NCBI GenBank assembly: GCA_021442595.1
Contig: JABUST010000071.1
Span: 1 to 38,942, forward strand
Origin: Lachnospiraceae bacterium
GTDB taxonomy: Bacteria; Bacillota; Clostridia; Lachnospirales; Bianqueaceae
Reading direction: 5' to 3'
Length of the DNA stretch: 38,942 nucleotides
A program made the translations under genes and the position numbers. The notes under the pieces were generated by a model. It was given only the letters and a program-made list of their open reading frames with translations. It did not search any database and was not told the origin of the DNA. Below, one piece after another: positions 9,201 through 17,564 of this stretch. Positions within the stretch are counted from its first letter, which is position 1, and each line of letters begins with the position of its first letter.

Positions 9201-10004
9201 AACGAGACTGCGGGCGCAGAAACCTTCAAGCTCAACCGGGGAGGCAGCAGTTTTAAGCCTGATTCGAGCACGAAGGAGCAGGTGGATCAATATTACCTGC
9301 AATCGGTCACGGATATGGTCATCCTGGAGGAGAACCTGGATAAACTCACCGTCTATCTGGTTCAGATCGATGTGAACGGCGTCCTTGTGACGCTGAAGGA
9401 GAACGAGGACTACACGGTGGAGGTCTCCCTCAACGGAGAGGGAAGGCAGGTGTATACCTACCGGATCTTTGCCTATAACTTCAGAAATACAGGCATCTAC
9501 GATGTGCTCATCACCTCTGTGGACGCTGCCGGCAACACCCAGACCAATCGCATGAAGGATGCCCTGGTTTGCTTCGCCGTGGACCGGGAGTATCCCCTGA
9601 TTCAGATCCAGGGGGCGGAAAACGAAGGGAAATACGAGGTTCCGGTGCTGGAGATCAGCGTCATTGCCTCGGACAACATGCTGCTCTCCCGGGTGGATAT
9701 TTATGTAGACGAAGTACTGGCCTATTCCTTTGATGAGGAAGAAATCCGGCGCCTGAAGGGCATCCTGCCGGTGAGCATTGAGGCATCGGACACTTACAGA
9801 AGCATCATGGCAGTGGCCACCGATGCGGCCGGAAATGTCACTCAGACAGATCCGGTGAAGATTCTGGTGATCGACGGTCCCCTTCTGCTGCCCGGAACCA
9901 ATATCCGGCTGAAGGGCATTCTGGGAGCCATCCTGAGTCTTCTGATCATCGGGCTATACCTGAGATACATGCACAGAGAAAAAAGAGAAAACAGCTCTGA
10001 TTAG
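6255..10004 (+). CDS. Large Ig-like/MBG-type repeat surface protein, membrane anchored
   Basis: This 1249-aa protein begins with a signal peptide: MLDLKKS, a hydrophobic core and an ARA-SA cleavage region near residue 32. It ends with a single transmembrane helix (about residues 1221-1238) and a basic tail, MHREKRE. It is therefore predicted to be exported and held in the membrane by its C-terminus, with no LPXTG seen. Between these lie beta-rich repeats. A segment with KTYDGTTDAYVSG resembles MBG/YDG-type domains. Several later modules resemble bacterial Ig-like domains, with recurring phrases such as CADRVGNIS, ATDKAGNRS, CSDPAGNET and VDAAGNTQ. Such proteins act in adhesion or cell-surface architecture; no catalytic domain is seen. 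It stands alone between a structured leader and a strong terminator. Confidence 0.85.
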   Translation: MLDLKKSLAFVVAFVVALSCGQWLRTPARASATYSFTVTDDRGFDIDCTTDPVEIIVEKYDETADSYVDAGWGSPAVEGNTLIFSPSEIIPEGEEYSFRVTAPGGYTALTSGGTLTSGTTNTSIVLQSTASPVKDFEFCFSIVGDEGNTLMDPQPEFVTVIANFKGNEFTGTLSESSTEGYTLFTFDEGQLPIYEGETLDSLTVKAAGYLREVMGPLVLNENSVFELTDHTLMSRVSLVPVVEEISVTYGETISGISNLFSFSIPERTDKMKDVPYDGALTYYADQTLIEGDSLQMTGANREMTSIAAAASQTDMFAGARVQVPIILQPKALAGADFVFVIDSARKTYDGTTDAYVSGHLENAEGKNALLPGDSITFTARVVTSGANVGTYYLSISPGSVTWGGDIAYYSGYDARNIPVAFSVLPLAVTVNASEAVAMYGSPEWGALKEGKLPESWTPGTLISLEGGGTSLAAELAALDLSSLVQLSVMDPQLAVNAYKDVGVTSGALQFTLTGKSISNFTLVPGTPGNIAITSPIVTDDGGLWKQVMVDPAYSNEDKGYYVHPEGVIYLAESGRVHLTTAQGSDFVTVSLADSVGAMGSAAEGSRPPSRVHLETALGTRTDADPLTEGAQDNMIPEGALVIDGTAPAVSFNECGAWSPYVKAGDLPWAVASAFTVSVSDAQSGVSAAWYTILSVDPQGDKTLAELAAGASWSALSGDGSICLPDSPGYYAVLVQCADRVGNISTVASAGCIVDTAAPIIYVQGLGNDTHYKGEVFYSITVQDPRSSGSGGQGLFSPAAGLETLEVCISVDGVNKPYGSLQIDSIGYTGSFLLTAEDLDALLGSGSQNPGAEGDKRGEALSLSAAVPAYADSDTVLVTVIATDKAGNRSAFSRRICLDATAPAVSLSPPDLTAEAGPSLTISVEEKHFSEENFVYSLDLDGKPMTNLPALQWMQEGDVYKAVIPLEKDGYYSLSYSCSDPAGNETAGAETFKLNRGGSSFKPDSSTKEQVDQYYLQSVTDMVILEENLDKLTVYLVQIDVNGVLVTLKENEDYTVEVSLNGEGRQVYTYRIFAYNFRNTGIYDVLITSVDAAGNTQTNRMKDALVCFAVDREYPLIQIQGAENEGKYEVPVLEISVIASDNMLLSRVDIYVDEVLAYSFDEEEIRRLKGILPVSIEASDTYRSIMAVATDAAGNVTQTDPVKILVIDGPLLLPGTNIRLKGILGAILSLLIIGLYLRYMHREKRENSSD

Positions 10005-10020
10005 AACCAAATGGATCCAA

Positions 10021-10052
10021 GCCATCCGCTTTTCCGGCGGATGGCTTTTTTT
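10021..10052 (+). terminator. Strong intrinsic terminator
   Basis: GCCATCCGC and GCGGATGGC form a perfect 9-bp stem followed by TTTTTTT, 16 bases after the stop codon of the surface protein gene. Confidence 0.92.
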
Positions 10053-10053
10053 A

Positions 10054-10082
10054 TTGAATTTGACTTGAAAAAAGGGTATAAT
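10054..10082 (+). promoter_or_regulatory. Sigma-A type promoter for the 10165-18986 gene group
   Basis: TTGAAT and TATAAT are separated by exactly 17 bases. The -10 is perfect and the pair sits just after a terminator. A transcript from here would begin about 75 bases before the lipoprotein start. Confidence 0.75.
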
Positions 10083-10164
10083 CAATCGTTACTATTATGG
10101 GCGCATTATAGAAACATGACGCCCGGAAAAATCGGAAATAACAATAAACCGGGAGGAGCACTCC

Positions 10165-10752
10165 ATGAAAAACATACACAGAAATCTTCAAAAAGGAACG
10201 GCCCTGCTGTTGGCAGGCATCCTGCTGTTTTCCCTCACGGCCTGCGGAGAATCCAATGACCTGATCCTTTACAGAGGCAAGCAGGACGTAATTCTCCAGG
10301 AGGTGGATCAGCTTTCCGGAGACATGCAGAGCATCATTGCCGAGCTGGATACCCAGATCAATAACCGGAACCGGGAGGCCTATGAGACCGCCCTTACCCA
10401 GCTGCAGACCTGCTGCCAGAGTCTGATCGATGATTATCATGCCCTTGCCAACCAGGTGCCCCCCTCAGAGTATTCTGAGCAGCAGAAGGAGCTGAAGCGC
10501 TATGCGGATGATATCGAGCTTATGCTCAGCGACACCCTCCGCATGTACACCCTGGCCCAGGCCAGGATCACCGGAGCTATCTCCGATGATACGGCAGACC
10601 AGCTGATGCGCCTTACCAAAGAGATCAGCGCCCTGACGGAGTCCGCCAAGGCCTTCGACAGCCTCCTGGGAGAGGTGATGGGCTTCACCGTCAGCGAGAC
10701 TCCCGCGGAGAATCCGGAAACTTCCGAAGAGAGCCCGGAAGAAGGGAAATAA
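10165..10752 (+). CDS. Putative lipoprotein of unknown function
   Basis: The 195-aa product starts with a basic N-terminus, a hydrophobic stretch and the lipobox LTAC, placing the lipidated cysteine at residue 27. It is therefore predicted to be attached to the outer face of the membrane. The rest is largely helical and polar, with no motif I recognise, and ends in an acidic Glu/Pro/Ser tail. GGGAGGAG precedes the ATG by a normal distance. It is the first gene after a clear promoter and lies 18 bases before the QueG-like gene, so it is probably cotranscribed. I do not assign a function. Confidence 0.75.
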   Translation: MKNIHRNLQKGTALLLAGILLFSLTACGESNDLILYRGKQDVILQEVDQLSGDMQSIIAELDTQINNRNREAYETALTQLQTCCQSLIDDYHALANQVPPSEYSEQQKELKRYADDIELMLSDTLRMYTLAQARITGAISDDTADQLMRLTKEISALTESAKAFDSLLGEVMGFTVSETPAENPETSEESPEEGK

Positions 10753-10770
10753 CGGACCGGAGGATGACAG

Positions 10771-11709
10771 ATGGAACGATCAGCCCAGCTGCTTCAGCAG
10801 GCAAAGGAAACCATCCAGGATGGCCTGGAAAAGGCAGGACTCTATGCGTACCGGTTTCTGGAACCTGAAAAAGAAGAAGCTTCAGAGACGATCCGGTCCA
10901 TCGTGGTCGTCCTTTTTCCGTATTATACCGGCCCCGCGCAGGGCAATCTGTCCCTGTACTGCCGGGGCAGAGACTATCATCTGGTGGTACCTCAGGTGCT
11001 GGAGCCCATCTGCAGGGAAGTATCTCTGCTGCTGCAGGATCCCCATGTCCGGGCTTACGCAGATACAGGTCCTCTGAAGGACCGGTACCTGGTGCTCCGG
11101 GCGGGTCTGGGGCGCATAGGACGGAACCAGATGATGATCAATAACCGTTACGGCAGCTATTTTTTCGCCGCCTATATGACCCTCAGCACACCCCTGGAGC
11201 CGGATCCGCCGGTGGTCTATGCCAATGGTATTTCCTGCCTTGACTGCGGAGCCTGCGTGAAGGCCTGCCCTGGGCAGGCCATGCTGCCGGACGGGGCCTT
11301 CCGACCGGAACGTTGCCGCAGCGGGATCACCCAGAAGAGCGGAGCCCTGGAACCCTGGGAGAAGGAGATCCTTCTCAAGGGAGACACCATCTTCGGCTGC
11401 GATGTATGCCAGCTGGTGTGTCCCCTGAACCGGGATGCGGAGCAGACGCCCCTGCAGACCTTCAGAGAGAACAGGATCGAGAGCCTGTATCCGGAGGATC
11501 TTGAAGGGCTTTCCCGGCGGGAATTCATGAAAAAATACGAAGACCGGGCCTTCAACTGGAAGGGTCCCGCAGTGCTTCGAAGAAATCTGTCCCTCATGAG
11601 TGAGAGACAGGAGGAGAGCAATGGAGATAGAGAGAAAATACCTGTTCGATCAGCTGCCGCCGGGGAAACACCCCTGCAAGCATCTGGTTCAGGCTTACAT
11701 CAGCCGTGA
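10771..11709 (+). CDS. Epoxyqueuosine reductase (QueG)-like 4Fe-4S double-cluster protein
   Basis: The protein carries two ferredoxin-type 4Fe-4S motifs, CLDCGACVKACP and, further on, CDVCQLVCP. Ahead of them lie segments typical of QueG: CRGRDYH, YADTGPLKDRY and AGLGRIGRNQMM. QueG is a cobalamin-dependent enzyme that reduces epoxyqueuosine to queuosine in tRNA. At 312 aa this copy is shorter than E. coli QueG, as is common in Clostridia, so its substrate is not certain. The family core ends near RAFNWKGPAVLRRNLSLM. The last ~30 residues are low-complexity and read through the start of the next gene, an 89-base overlap that suggests a lost stop codon. The ATG at 10771 follows GGAGGATGAC. Confidence 0.8.
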   Translation: MERSAQLLQQAKETIQDGLEKAGLYAYRFLEPEKEEASETIRSIVVVLFPYYTGPAQGNLSLYCRGRDYHLVVPQVLEPICREVSLLLQDPHVRAYADTGPLKDRYLVLRAGLGRIGRNQMMINNRYGSYFFAAYMTLSTPLEPDPPVVYANGISCLDCGACVKACPGQAMLPDGAFRPERCRSGITQKSGALEPWEKEILLKGDTIFGCDVCQLVCPLNRDAEQTPLQTFRENRIESLYPEDLEGLSRREFMKKYEDRAFNWKGPAVLRRNLSLMSERQEESNGDREKIPVRSAAAGETPLQASGSGLHQP

Positions 11710-12085
11710 TCCTGTGATCCGCATCCGCAGCAGCGAAGCGGAAGGGGGAGAAGCGAATGGAGAAAAGAAATATGTGCTTACCATTAAGGGAAGCGGACTC
11801 GTATACAGAGAAGAACATGAGCTGCTGCTGACCAAAGAGCAGTTTCTCTCTCTTCTGCCGAAAGCAGAAGGACGCATCATCCGGAAGACCAGGTATCTGA
11901 TTCCTCTGGAGGAGGGTCTTACCGCTGAAGCAGATGTGTTTCATGAGGAGTTGGAAGGACTTAAGCTGGTGGAGGTGGAGTTTCCCGATGAGGAGACCAT
12001 GGGGGGCTTCACGCCCCCGGCCTGGTTTGGAAAAGATGTTTCCGATACCGATCAATATCATAACAGTGTGCTGTCGAAGGGGTAA
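11621..12085 (+). CDS. CYTH domain-containing protein
   Basis: The 154-aa product begins MEIERKYLF, the EXEXK-type signature of the CYTH fold (class IV adenylate cyclase/thiamine triphosphatase). Typical charged strands follow (RIRSSE, KKYVLTIKGSG, RKTRYLIPLEEG, LVEVEFPDEE). These residues form the triphosphate-binding tunnel with divalent metals. Bacterial members hydrolyse inorganic triphosphate or related triphosphates; which one applies here is unknown. I choose the ATG at 11621 over the upstream GTG at 11600 because GAGGAG precedes it closely and the motif begins there. It overlaps the end of the QueG-like gene by 89 bases. Confidence 0.85.
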   Translation: MEIERKYLFDQLPPGKHPCKHLVQAYISRDPVIRIRSSEAEGGEANGEKKYVLTIKGSGLVYREEHELLLTKEQFLSLLPKAEGRIIRKTRYLIPLEEGLTAEADVFHEELEGLKLVEVEFPDEETMGGFTPPAWFGKDVSDTDQYHNSVLSKG

Positions 12086-12087
12086 GT

Positions 12088-13764
12088 ATGGATCAATACG
12101 AGCTTGAACGAAAGGCGCTGTACTACAAAGCCACCCAGTGCTACCGGCGCCGGGATAATCAGAGCCATGAGGAGGGTCTCTACTATCTGGAGCAGGCCTC
12201 TTCTCTGGGAAGCCCTGAGGCCTATAAGCTGCTGGGCATCCTGTATACCAGCGGACAGTATGAACCCTTCCCTGCCAGAAGCATGGAGCGGGCTGTTAAA
12301 TGCTACCGGAAAGCTGCGGAGCTGGGAGACGCGGAGGCTATGTACTGGCTGTCTCAATGTTATGAGATGGGCGCAGGCACAGACCTGGATCCCGGACAGG
12401 CAGCTCTGTGGCGTCAGATGGCTGTGGAAGCAGGCTTTGAAACAGAGGAAGAAGACGTGGCACCCGGAGCTGCTTCTGCAGCTAAGCCGAAGGCTCAGCC
12501 GGAAGGCAGGGAGGCGAATTCTTCCGCTCAAGCAGCCGTCAGCCCGGGAAAGACCGGCGCTCAGACAGGAAAAAGTCAACCAGACCCTATGGCCCAGACT
12601 GCGCCGGTTCGGCAGGCACAGGGGTCTGTTCCCGGCCGCATTTCCTTGAAAACAGAGCCCGTCCGGGTGGCGGAAATGAAGCCGGAGCCGGTGAAGAGGA
12701 TCTCCGGAGAGAAGGCAGAGAAGGATTTCCTGGAAGCCGACAGGGCCTATGAGGAAGCTGTGGCTAATGAGTGCAGTGAACGCATGAAGAAGATCCCCCG
12801 GAAGTGGGCTCTGGTATACGGAAGCTTTACTTTGGAGGCTGTGGTCATTTTCGTACTGCTGCTGTTTTTGCTCATGCGTCTGGCGGTGAAGGATTCGGCC
12901 GGGTCCGGAATCTTCTGGGTCACGGCGGCAGTCCTGGGCCTTGTTCTCACCGGGCTGGGATGCCTGGCCGGGCGGTCCAAGGGCCTCAGGGAAGCCGGAG
13001 AGACCAATGCCTACGAAAATTCCGCCTTCTGCAAAGGCTTCAGAGGGGCAGAACCTCCCAAGAAGGAGCAATCCCTGCCTTACCGCACCTACCGAGGAAT
13101 GCGCCGGAGATATATGGCCGCCAGGATCGGAAACCCGGTGGAGCTCTCCCGCCTGAATGAGGGAGCCCCGAGCCGCAAAGATGGTCTTATGATTCCAGGA
13201 TGGATCTTTACCACCAGGAGAGGCTTTGCCAGACCGGACTTTGTCATCCTGACCCAAAAGGCCTTCTATGTGGTGGCAGAGCTGGAACTGGAGGGACGTA
13301 TCAGCGGCACCCGCAGCGACGCCCTGTGGACATTGCGCTGGGAAAGCGCCGACAAGCGGGGGGGCATGGGAGGACAGTATGTCCGCACCCTGCCGAATCT
13401 ACTTGAAGAGAATGATTTTGCACTGCAGACCGTGAAATCCGACCTGCAGCTGCTGGATCCTTTGCCCATTGAGAACATTCCTTACTACAACGTGGTCATG
13501 TTCCCCCGGGAGCTGGATATCTCCGGGCTTCAGCTGGAGGACACCCCCGGCAGCGTGATGCTGATTCAGGGAGGGGCCGATCAGCTCATCAGCGCCATAG
13601 AGGCGAAGGATGCTCTGCTGCCCTGCCACGGAGTATCTCCGGAAGGGCTGGAGAGGCTGCTGAAAGCGCTGGCCGAAAAGCAGTATGTCCGGCGTGAGGA
13701 GAGAAAAGACGGGGCCAGGTCCTCCTACCGGGCTCTCAACCGGGCAGAATTCAAGGATAAATAA
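12088..13764 (+). CDS. Sel1-repeat membrane protein with possible NERD-like C-terminal domain
   Basis: The 558-aa protein has three parts. Residues ~20-125 hold Sel1/TPR-like repeats (EGLYYLEQASSLGSPEAYKL, AVKCYRKAAELGDAEAMYWL). A Pro/Ala/Gln-rich linker follows. Around 235-300 are two transmembrane helices (AVVIFVLLLFLLMRLAV and the VTAAVLGLVLTGLGCLAG stretch). The C-terminal part contains DFVILTQKAFYVVAELELEG and an ISG...W spacing, recalling the NERD (nuclease-related) core, but the usual catalytic lysine context is not clear. I treat that as a suggestion. It starts two bases after the CYTH gene and is probably in the same operon. The function is unknown. Confidence 0.7.
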   Translation: MDQYELERKALYYKATQCYRRRDNQSHEEGLYYLEQASSLGSPEAYKLLGILYTSGQYEPFPARSMERAVKCYRKAAELGDAEAMYWLSQCYEMGAGTDLDPGQAALWRQMAVEAGFETEEEDVAPGAASAAKPKAQPEGREANSSAQAAVSPGKTGAQTGKSQPDPMAQTAPVRQAQGSVPGRISLKTEPVRVAEMKPEPVKRISGEKAEKDFLEADRAYEEAVANECSERMKKIPRKWALVYGSFTLEAVVIFVLLLFLLMRLAVKDSAGSGIFWVTAAVLGLVLTGLGCLAGRSKGLREAGETNAYENSAFCKGFRGAEPPKKEQSLPYRTYRGMRRRYMAARIGNPVELSRLNEGAPSRKDGLMIPGWIFTTRRGFARPDFVILTQKAFYVVAELELEGRISGTRSDALWTLRWESADKRGGMGGQYVRTLPNLLEENDFALQTVKSDLQLLDPLPIENIPYYNVVMFPRELDISGLQLEDTPGSVMLIQGGADQLISAIEAKDALLPCHGVSPEGLERLLKALAEKQYVRREERKDGARSSYRALNRAEFKDK

Positions 13765-13790
13765 TTTGATATTGGAGAGGAGAGTAGATT

Positions 13791-16394
13791 TTGGCTAACA
13801 TTCTGCAAAAGTTATTTGGATCTACCAGTGAAAAGGAAGTAAAGAGACTGCAGCCTCTGGTCAACAAGGTCGTGGCTATGGAATCTGCCATGGCTGCCCT
13901 GACGGATGAGGAGCTGCGGAATAAAACTGCTGAGTTCAAGGCAGCCCTGGCTGATGGAAAGACCCTGGATGATATCCTTCCGGAGGCCTTCGCCGTGGTG
14001 AGGGAGGCAGCCTGGCGTGTGCTGGGGCAGAAGCATTACCCGGTTCAGATCACCGGAGGCATCATTCTGCACCAGGGACGCATCGCCGAGATGCGTACCG
14101 GTGAAGGTAAGACGCTGACATCAACTCTGCCTGTATATCTGAATGCGCTGGAGGGCAAGGGTGTTCATGTGGTCACCGTAAACGACTATCTGGCAGCCCG
14201 TGACTCCGAATGGATGGGTGCTGTGCACCGGTTCCTGGGGCTCACCGTGGGATGTATCCTGAACAGCATGAACAACGATGAGCGCCGGGAGGCCTATAAG
14301 TGCGACATCACCTACGGCACCAACAACGAATTCGGTTTCGATTACCTCCGTGATAACATGGTAGTCTATGAAAATAAGCTGGTGCAGCGGGAGCTCCATT
14401 TTGCGGTCATCGATGAGGTGGACTCCGTCCTCATTGACGAGGCACGTACTCCTTTGATTATTTCCGGACAGAGCGCCAAATCCACTTCTCTCTATCAGCA
14501 GGCAGATCTGCTGGCTTCTCAGCTTAGGAAGGGCCGCATCGTAGGCGATACCAGCCGCATGGCCCAGCTGATGCAGGAGGAAGTGAAGGAAGAGGGCGAC
14601 TTTATCGTGGATGAGAAGGAGAAGAGCTGCACTCTGACAGCCCAGGGCGTCAAAAAGGCGGAATCCTTCTTCCATGTGGACAACCTGTCCGACCCGGAGA
14701 ACGCAGAAATCCTGCATCATATCAACATCGCTCTGAAGGCCCATTATATGATGGCCCTTGACAAGGACTATGTCATCCGTGAGAACCAGATCGTTATCGT
14801 GGATGAGTTCACCGGACGTCTGATGCCCGGTCGTCGATACAGCGACGGTCTCCATCAGGCCATTGAAGCCAAGGAAAAGGTGGAGGTGAAGCGGGAGTCC
14901 AAGACTCTGGCCACCATTACCTTCCAGAATTTCTTTAATAAATACACCAAGAAGTGCGGTATGACCGGTACGGCCAAAACGGAAGAGGTGGAGTTCGAGG
15001 AGATCTACGGCATGGATGTTGTGGAGATTCCCACGAATCGTCCTGTGGCCCGGGTGGACCATCCGGACATGATCTACCGCACCCAGGTGGAAAAGTTCCG
15101 GGCCGTCATCCGGGACATTAAAGAGTGCCATGAAAAGGGTCAGCCGGTACTGGTGGGCACCATCTCCATCGAGACCTCCGAGATGCTCAGCAAGCTGCTG
15201 AAGCGGGAGGGCGTACAGCACAACGTGCTGAATGCCAAGTTCCACGAAAGAGAAGCTGAGATCGTGGCTCAGGCCGGACAGGAGGGGGCAGTGACCATTG
15301 CCACCAACATGGCAGGACGTGGTACGGATATCAAGCTGGGAGAAGGTGTGGCAGAGCTGGGCGGATTGAAGATCATCGGCACCGAGCGCCATGAATCCCG
15401 CCGCATCGATAATCAGCTCCGCGGCCGAAGCGGACGTCAGGGAGATCCGGGTGAATCCCGCTTCTATGTGTCCATGGAGGACGATCTGATGCGCATTTTC
15501 GGCGGCGAGCGCATGCAGAAGGTGCTGGAGACCTTCCGGTACCCCGAGGACCAGCCCATTGAAGATAAAATGTTCTCCAAAGCCCTGGAGAGCGCCCAGA
15601 AGAGGGTAGAAGAAAATAACTACGGTATCCGTAAACATCTGCTGGAATATGACCAGGTCATGAACGAGCAGAGAGAGACCATCTATGCCGAGCGCCGCCG
15701 CGTTCTGGCAGGAGAGAACCTGAAGGACGCCATTCTGCATCAGGCAGACGATCTGGTGGCTTCCATAGTGATGGAAGGTACCGCCGGGGCCAAATATCCG
15801 GAAGAATGGAACATGGAGCTTATTAACACAGAGCTTCGCCGGGTCATTCCCATTCGGGGAAATATCTCCGTGGAGGGAGAAGAGAAGACCATTGATCAGG
15901 AGGCCCTCATCACCCGCCTGCAGGATAAGACCCGGGAGCTGTATGAGGCCAAGGAGCAGGAGGTCACGGAGAATTCCGAAGGCAAGGTGGATATGCGTGA
16001 GGTTGAACGCATGATTCTGCTGCGCACTGTGGACAGCCTGTGGACAGAGCATCTGGACATTATGGATCAGATGCGCCAGGGTATCGGCCTTCAGGCCTTC
16101 GCCCAGAAGAATCCCCTGGATGAGTACCGTCTCATTGGCTTTGACATGTTCGAGGAGCTGAATGACAACATCATGCGCAACACCATCCGCAGCATCTTCT
16201 CCGTTAAGGTGAACAAGAACGAGGAAGTGGAGCGCAAGGAAGTGGCCAAGAACATTTCCACTAACCGGGGCGGCGACAAGAGCGCAGCCAAAAAGCCTGT
16301 GAAGCGGGCCGAAAAGAAGGTGGGAAGAAATGATCCCTGCCCCTGCGGAAGCGGAAAGAAATATAAAGCCTGCCACGGCATGTATGAAAACTAA
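13791..16394 (+). CDS. secA: Preprotein translocase ATPase SecA
   Basis: This is a full-length SecA of 867 aa. It shows the Walker A region [14 protein letters not shown], the DEAD-type Walker [19 protein letters not shown], the [11 protein letters not shown] and [13 protein letters not shown] motifs of the second helicase domain, and a complete C-terminal SEC-C zinc motif ([14 protein letters not shown]). SecA drives Sec-dependent export through SecYEG at the membrane. The start is a TTG at 13791, preceded by GGAGAGGAGAG. No ATG fits the conserved N-terminus ([10 protein letters not shown]). It lies 26 bases after the Sel1 gene and 29 before prfB, an arrangement of secA followed by prfB that is common in Firmicutes. 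Confidence 0.97.
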   Translation: MANILQKLFGSTSEKEVKRLQPLVNKVVAMESAMAALTDEELRNKTAEFKAALADGKTLDDILPEAFAVVREAAWRVLGQKHYPVQITGGIILHQGRIAEMRTGEGKTLTSTLPVYLNALEGKGVHVVTVNDYLAARDSEWMGAVHRFLGLTVGCILNSMNNDERREAYKCDITYGTNNEFGFDYLRDNMVVYENKLVQRELHFAVIDEVDSVLIDEARTPLIISGQSAKSTSLYQQADLLASQLRKGRIVGDTSRMAQLMQEEVKEEGDFIVDEKEKSCTLTAQGVKKAESFFHVDNLSDPENAEILHHINIALKAHYMMALDKDYVIRENQIVIVDEFTGRLMPGRRYSDGLHQAIEAKEKVEVKRESKTLATITFQNFFNKYTKKCGMTGTAKTEEVEFEEIYGMDVVEIPTNRPVARVDHPDMIYRTQVEKFRAVIRDIKECHEKGQPVLVGTISIETSEMLSKLLKREGVQHNVLNAKFHEREAEIVAQAGQEGAVTIATNMAGRGTDIKLGEGVAELGGLKIIGTERHESRRIDNQLRGRSGRQGDPGESRFYVSMEDDLMRIFGGERMQKVLETFRYPEDQPIEDKMFSKALESAQKRVEENNYGIRKHLLEYDQVMNEQRETIYAERRRVLAGENLKDAILHQADDLVASIVMEGTAGAKYPEEWNMELINTELRRVIPIRGNISVEGEEKTIDQEALITRLQDKTRELYEAKEQEVTENSEGKVDMREVERMILLRTVDSLWTEHLDIMDQMRQGIGLQAFAQKNPLDEYRLIGFDMFEELNDNIMRNTIRSIFSVKVNKNEEVERKEVAKNISTNRGGDKSAAKKPVKRAEKKVGRNDPCPCGSGKKYKACHGMYEN

Positions 16395-16423
16395 TAGTAT
16401 CGAAGACAGAAAGGACCAAACCC

Positions 16424-17548
16424 ATGCTTGAATTTGACAATTTTAAGATGGAGCTGGATAAATATAAGGACGCCCTTCCGGAACTGGCGGCCTCTCTGAA
16501 TCTGGAGAGGCTGAAGCTGAAGCTGGACGAGCTGGAAAGAAAGCAGGCGGAGCCCGGTTTCTGGGACGATCCCGACAAGAGCCAGAAGATCGTCCAGGAG
16601 GCCGGCACCATGAAGCGCCGTCTGGAGGAGTACGGCGCCATGGCCACTGCATATGAAGATGCCTGGGCCCTCATTGAAATGGGTGAGGAGGCAGAGGATG
16701 CATCCCTGGCAGAAGAGGTCGGTCCCCAGATCCAGCAGTTTAAGGCCATGTATGAAAAGCTGAAGATGTCCACCCTGCTGGTAGGAGAATTCGATCACAA
16801 CAACGCCATCGTAACCCTGCATCCCGGCGCCGGCGGCACCGAAGCCTGCGACTGGACGGCCATGCTGTACCGCATGTATACCCGCTGGGCAGAAAAAGCC
16901 GGTTATCAGGTGGAGCTTTTGGACTTCCAGGAGGGAGACGAAGCGGGCATTAAGTCCGTCACCATGCAGATCAACGGCGAGAATGCCTACGGCTTTCTGC
17001 GTTCGGAGAAGGGAGTGCACCGTCTGGTGCGCATCTCTCCCTTTGACGCTGCCGGACGCCGCCAGACATCCTTCTCCTCGCTGGAGCTGATGCCGGAGCT
17101 GGATGACTCCATCAACATCGAGCTGAATATGGACGAGCTGCGCATCGATGTGTTCCGTTCCTCCGGCGCCGGCGGACAGAAGGTCAACAAGACCTCCTCT
17201 GCCATCCGTATCACCCACATTCCCACCGGGTTTGTGGTCCAGTGCCAGAATGAGCGCTCCCAGTATCAGAACAAGGACAAGGCCATGGAGATGATGAAAG
17301 CCAAGCTGTACCAGTATGAACTGGAAAAGCAGAGCGAGAAATTCTCCGACATTAAGGGCACTGTCATGGACAATGCCTTCGGAAGCCAGATCCGCTCTTA
17401 CGTATTTCATCCCTATACTTTGGTAAAGGATCTGCGTACCGGAGAGGAAACCGGAAACATCCAGGCGGTCATGGACGGCGATCTGGACAGATTTATGAAC
17501 GCTTACCTGGCCTGGTACGCCAACAATACTGCAGCAGACAAGCAGTGA
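16424..17548 (+). CDS. prfB: Peptide chain release factor 2, without programmed frameshift
   Basis: The 374-aa protein has the RF2 features. These are the stop-codon recognition tripeptide SPF (in RISPFDAAGRRQTSF), the catalytic GGQ loop (SSGAGGQKVNKTSSA) and GGTEACDW ahead of them. RF2 releases peptides at UGA and UAA. In most bacteria prfB contains an in-frame UGA near codon 25 that is bypassed by +1 frameshifting. Here the corresponding place reads LAASLNLERL in one continuous frame, with no UGA and no upstream AGGGGG-like signal. This copy therefore lacks that autoregulation. The ATG at 16424 begins the conserved N-terminus. Confidence 0.96.
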   Translation: MLEFDNFKMELDKYKDALPELAASLNLERLKLKLDELERKQAEPGFWDDPDKSQKIVQEAGTMKRRLEEYGAMATAYEDAWALIEMGEEAEDASLAEEVGPQIQQFKAMYEKLKMSTLLVGEFDHNNAIVTLHPGAGGTEACDWTAMLYRMYTRWAEKAGYQVELLDFQEGDEAGIKSVTMQINGENAYGFLRSEKGVHRLVRISPFDAAGRRQTSFSSLELMPELDDSINIELNMDELRIDVFRSSGAGGQKVNKTSSAIRITHIPTGFVVQCQNERSQYQNKDKAMEMMKAKLYQYELEKQSEKFSDIKGTVMDNAFGSQIRSYVFHPYTLVKDLRTGEETGNIQAVMDGDLDRFMNAYLAWYANNTAADKQ

Positions 17549-17564
17549 TGGGAAGCATATACAT

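Noticed and set aside
14121-16376. 751-aa minus-strand ORF opposite secA
   Set aside because: It is antisense to an unmistakable secA, shows no family motifs and has the odd His/Leu-rich composition of a shadow frame. The same applies to 1119-2156, 2597-3667, 12058-13257, 16391-17638, 19132-20454, 20749-21927, 33729-34748 and 35817-36935 on the minus strand.
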